DNA from: Methylovirgula sp.
Lineage (GTDB): Bacteria > Pseudomonadota > Alphaproteobacteria > Rhizobiales > Beijerinckiaceae
Assembly: GCA_025356505.1 (NCBI GenBank)
Contig: JANXSV010000364.1
Coordinates: 1-7,910, forward strand
Reading direction: 5' to 3'
Length of the DNA stretch: 7,910 bases
The notes under the pieces are model-generated. The model saw only the letters and a list, made by a program, of their open reading frames with translations, had not been told where the DNA came from and did not search any database. Below are positions 6,586 to 7,910 of this stretch, in pieces. Every line of letters begins with the position of its first letter. Positions within the stretch are counted from its first letter, which is position 1. The position numbers and the translations under genes were made by a program.

Positions 6586-6610
6586 GGAACTGTAATCGTC
6601 TGAATGCGTT
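6586..6610 (+). promoter_or_regulatory. EcfG/RpoE2-type promoter for the small lipoprotein gene
   Basis: GGAAC (6586-6590) is followed after exactly 16 bases by CGTT (6607-6610), a perfect general-stress consensus. Transcription would start near 6617, about 40 bases before the lipoprotein ATG at 6658. It also decides the gene start: the in-frame ATG at 6604 lies inside this promoter and would not be on the transcript. Confidence 0.8.
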
Positions 6611-6657
6611 CTCCGTGTGTTAAATTTTATTGTGAAATGACACGAATGGAGAAAATC

Positions 6658-6891
6658 ATGAGAAAGCTCAGTCTTGTAATACTTGCGTGCCTTTCGACTG
6701 CAGCATGCGCCACACGCCAGCAGACTGAAGGCACCGCAGCTGGCGCCGTAGGAGGAGCTCTCGTGGGAGGACCCGTAGGAGCAGTGGTTGGTGGGGTAGC
6801 TGGTGCCGTGGTAACGGAGCCTGGTGGTGTGATCGACTCAAGGCGCTGCCATTATCGGGATTCGGAAGGCCGCCTTGTCAGAAGGTGCTAA
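6658..6891 (+). CDS. Small glycine-zipper lipoprotein, stress-promoter driven
   Basis: A 77-residue envelope protein. Seen: a basic then hydrophobic signal (MRKLSLVILACLSTAAC) with a lipobox-like TAAC ending at Cys17, the likely lipidated residue; Thr at -3 is tolerated but not the usual Leu. Residues 25-52 are a run of glycines and small residues at regular spacing (GTAAGAVGGALVGGPVGAVV), the glycine-zipper pattern of small outer-membrane lipoproteins related to the 17-kDa antigen. The mature tail ends CHYRDSEGRLVRRC, with two cysteines that could form a disulfide. The start is set by GGAG 6 bases upstream and by the promoter at 6586-6610, which excludes the upstream in-frame ATG. It is followed by a terminator at 6961-7006, so it is monocistronic. 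The molecular function is unknown; an outer-membrane role in stress is inferred. Confidence 0.8.
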   Translation: MRKLSLVILACLSTAACATRQQTEGTAAGAVGGALVGGPVGAVVGGVAGAVVTEPGGVIDSRRCHYRDSEGRLVRRC

Positions 6892-6960
6892 CCGGCATCT
6901 ATGTTGATATTTGCGACGGGGGTTCGACCTTTGAATAGAGGCGAGTGTCAGCTGATATGA

Positions 6961-7006
6961 AAAAGCCGCCAGACCTGAATCCTGTAAAGGCCGGGCGGTT
7001 TGTTTT
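6961..7006. terminator. Bidirectional intrinsic terminator after the lipoprotein gene
   Basis: CCGCC (6966-6970) pairs with GGCGG (6994-6998), extended by a G-T and two A-T pairs. On the plus strand it is followed by TTTGTTTT (6999-7006). On the minus strand the A-run at 6960-6964 gives TTTTT after the stem, so it can stop transcripts from both sides. The loop is rather long, at 23 bases. It lies 70 bases after the lipoprotein stop and before the insertion-sequence remnant. Confidence 0.65.
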
Positions 7007-7140
7007 GAGGCTCCCGCTTCAGGATCGCTCAGCGGATCCAATGGGACTTTCTCATGCCCTAAGACAGATAATCGATAGACGGCAATGTCAGAGGAAAATG
7101 GAGGGTTGCTGGCTGATGGCATGGCGATAAGATCGTGGCC

Positions 7141-7864
7141 ATGTCTGACAGCGCTCGCATCTTTCGTTATTTTAAAACCTCGCCCGAGATCATCCGCCTG
7201 GCAGTGATGATGTACGTGCGATAGCCGTTGTCCTTGCCCAATGTCGAGGACCTGCTGCACGAACGGGGCATCGACGTTACTCATGAAACGGTGCGCTTCT
7301 GGTGGAACAGGTTCGGGACTGTGTTTGCCGCAGAGATACGTCGCAATCGCGTCCAGGCGATGCGGCATTTCCGGCACCGCCGCTGGCATCTGGATGAAGT
7401 CTTCGTAAAGATCAACGGCGAGAGGCACTATCTCTGGCGGGCTGTTGATCACGAGGGTGAAGTGCGCGAAAGCTTCGTTACCAAGCGACGTTACAAAGCG
7501 TCGGGATAAGAAGTCTGCGTTAAACTTCCTTAGAAAATCGCTGAAACGGCACGGCATCACAGAAACGATTGTGACGGATGGGCTTGCCTCATATGGCGCA
7601 GCACTCAAAGCTTTGGGTGCAATTGGAAAGCGCGAGGTTGGCCGCTGGTTGAACTACCGGGTCGAGCATTCGCACCAGCCGTTTCGAAGAAGAGAACGGG
7701 CGATGTTGCGGTTTCGGCGAATGCGAATTCTGCAGAAGTTCGCCGCCCTGCACGGCTCAATCCACAACCACTTCAACGGACAAACAAATCTCACTTCACG
7801 AACATTACTCAAGGAACATCGAAGCGCTGCTCTTGCTGAGTGGCGTCAGATCTGCGCGGCATAA
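7141..7864 (+). pseudogene. IS6-family transposase, inactivated by a nonsense codon and a frameshift
   Basis: The reading frame starts at the ATG at 7141 and reads MSDSARIFRYFKTSPEIIRL, meets TAG at 7222-7224 where relatives have Tyr (YVR-stop-PLSL), continues through VEDLLHERGID and WHLDEVFVKINGERHYLWRAVDHEGE, then breaks at 7477-7502. It resumes one frame over as RRDKKSALNFLRK, VTDGLASYG, RRRERAMLRFRRM and ends AEWRQICAA at TAA 7862-7864. Removing the 13-base duplication leaves 711 bases, exactly 236 codons plus the stop, the standard length. The DDE residues are still encoded: Asp85 (WHLDE), Asp142 (VTDG) and Glu171 (VEHSHQ, where relatives usually have ENSHQ). Relatives copy themselves by replicative transposition with cointegrate formation. 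With a stop at codon 28 and a frameshift this copy cannot make a full enzyme; a TTG restart at 7228 would still be frameshifted. Confidence 0.9.
7477..7502 (+). repeat. 13-bp imperfect tandem duplication breaking the transposase
   Basis: GTTACCAAGCGAC (7477-7489) is followed directly by GTTACAAAGCGTC (7490-7502), 11 of 13 identical. Deleting either copy restores the frame, and both encode the same Val-Thr-Lys-Arg-Arg. The two differences fall on third codon positions. Confidence 0.85.
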
Positions 7865-7889
7865 AATCTGGCCGCGGTAGGGGTTTCTG

Positions 7890-7908
7890 AGACTAATTTG
7901 TTTAGTCT
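7890..7908. repeat. 7-bp inverted repeat near the right end of the IS remnant
   Basis: AGACTAA (7890-7896) and TTAGTCT (7902-7908) are exact reverse complements around a 5-base loop, 26 bases after the transposase stop. It may belong to the insertion-sequence terminus or be an A/T-rich hairpin beyond it; the window ends two bases later. Confidence 0.4.
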
Positions 7909-7910
7909 GA

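Larger units (their letters stand above)
7085..7910 (+). mobile_element. IS6-family insertion sequence remnant, ends not defined
   Basis: The transposase remnant at 7141-7864 fills most of a single-gene element of the size usual for IS6 (about 800-850 bases). The limits given are estimates: I could not find convincing matching terminal inverted repeats or an 8-bp target duplication. The left end may be degraded, and the right end lies at or beyond the window edge. Confidence 0.5.

Noticed and set aside
6838..7608. 256-codon open frame on the minus strand
   Set aside because: It runs antisense through the lipoprotein end, the terminator and the transposase remnant. It has no ribosome site and no recognisable family character, and the plus-strand transposase homology explains the sequence.
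7085..7910. Terminal inverted repeats and target duplication of the IS element
   Set aside because: I compared the right end (GGGGTTTCTGAGACT...) with the bases before 7141 and found only short chance-level similarity, so the ends are left undefined.

Overview
The window looks like accessory DNA from an alphaproteobacterium, most likely of the rhizobial order Hyphomicrobiales. The reasons are the Ku/LigD pair of rhizobial type, an IS6-family transposase of the rhizobial/sphingomonad subgroup, and above all intergenic sites matching the promoter of the alphaproteobacterial general-stress sigma factor EcfG/RpoE2 (GGAAC-N16/17-CGTT). The genus cannot be fixed from the sequence.

Layout. (1) Bases 1-1968, minus strand: an FdhF/YdeP-like molybdopterin oxidoreductase, open without a stop for 656 codons and cut by the window edge. 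(2) Bases 1969-2353: a divergent regulatory region with two back-to-back EcfG-type promoters and two strong inverted repeats. (3) Bases 2354-2899, plus strand: a two-helix DUF1003-type membrane protein. (4) Bases 2900-3028: a short convergent gap with hairpins. (5) Bases 3029-6341, minus strand: a two-gene non-homologous end-joining operon, ku then ligD, whose stop and start are one base apart. (6) Bases 6342-6657: a second divergent regulatory region with a consensus EcfG promoter facing each way. (7) Bases 6658-6891, plus strand: a small glycine-zipper lipoprotein followed by a bidirectional terminator at 6961-7006. (8) Bases 7141-7864: a dead IS6-family transposase with one in-frame stop and a 13-base duplication that shifts the frame.

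The unifying observation is regulatory. Three perfect GGAAC-N16/17-CGTT sites and one near-perfect site lie in the two intergenic regions, each pointing at one of the four transcription units. All other GGAAC sites I found on either strand lack the -10 half. The window therefore reads as a compact general-stress island: DNA end repair (Ku/LigD), an envelope lipoprotein, an inner-membrane protein and a molybdenum oxidoreductase, probably switched on together in stationary phase or under stress, with a decayed insertion sequence on one flank. Stress control of NHEJ genes by RpoE2 is known in Sinorhizobium meliloti; the physical clustering of four such units is the point worth checking here.
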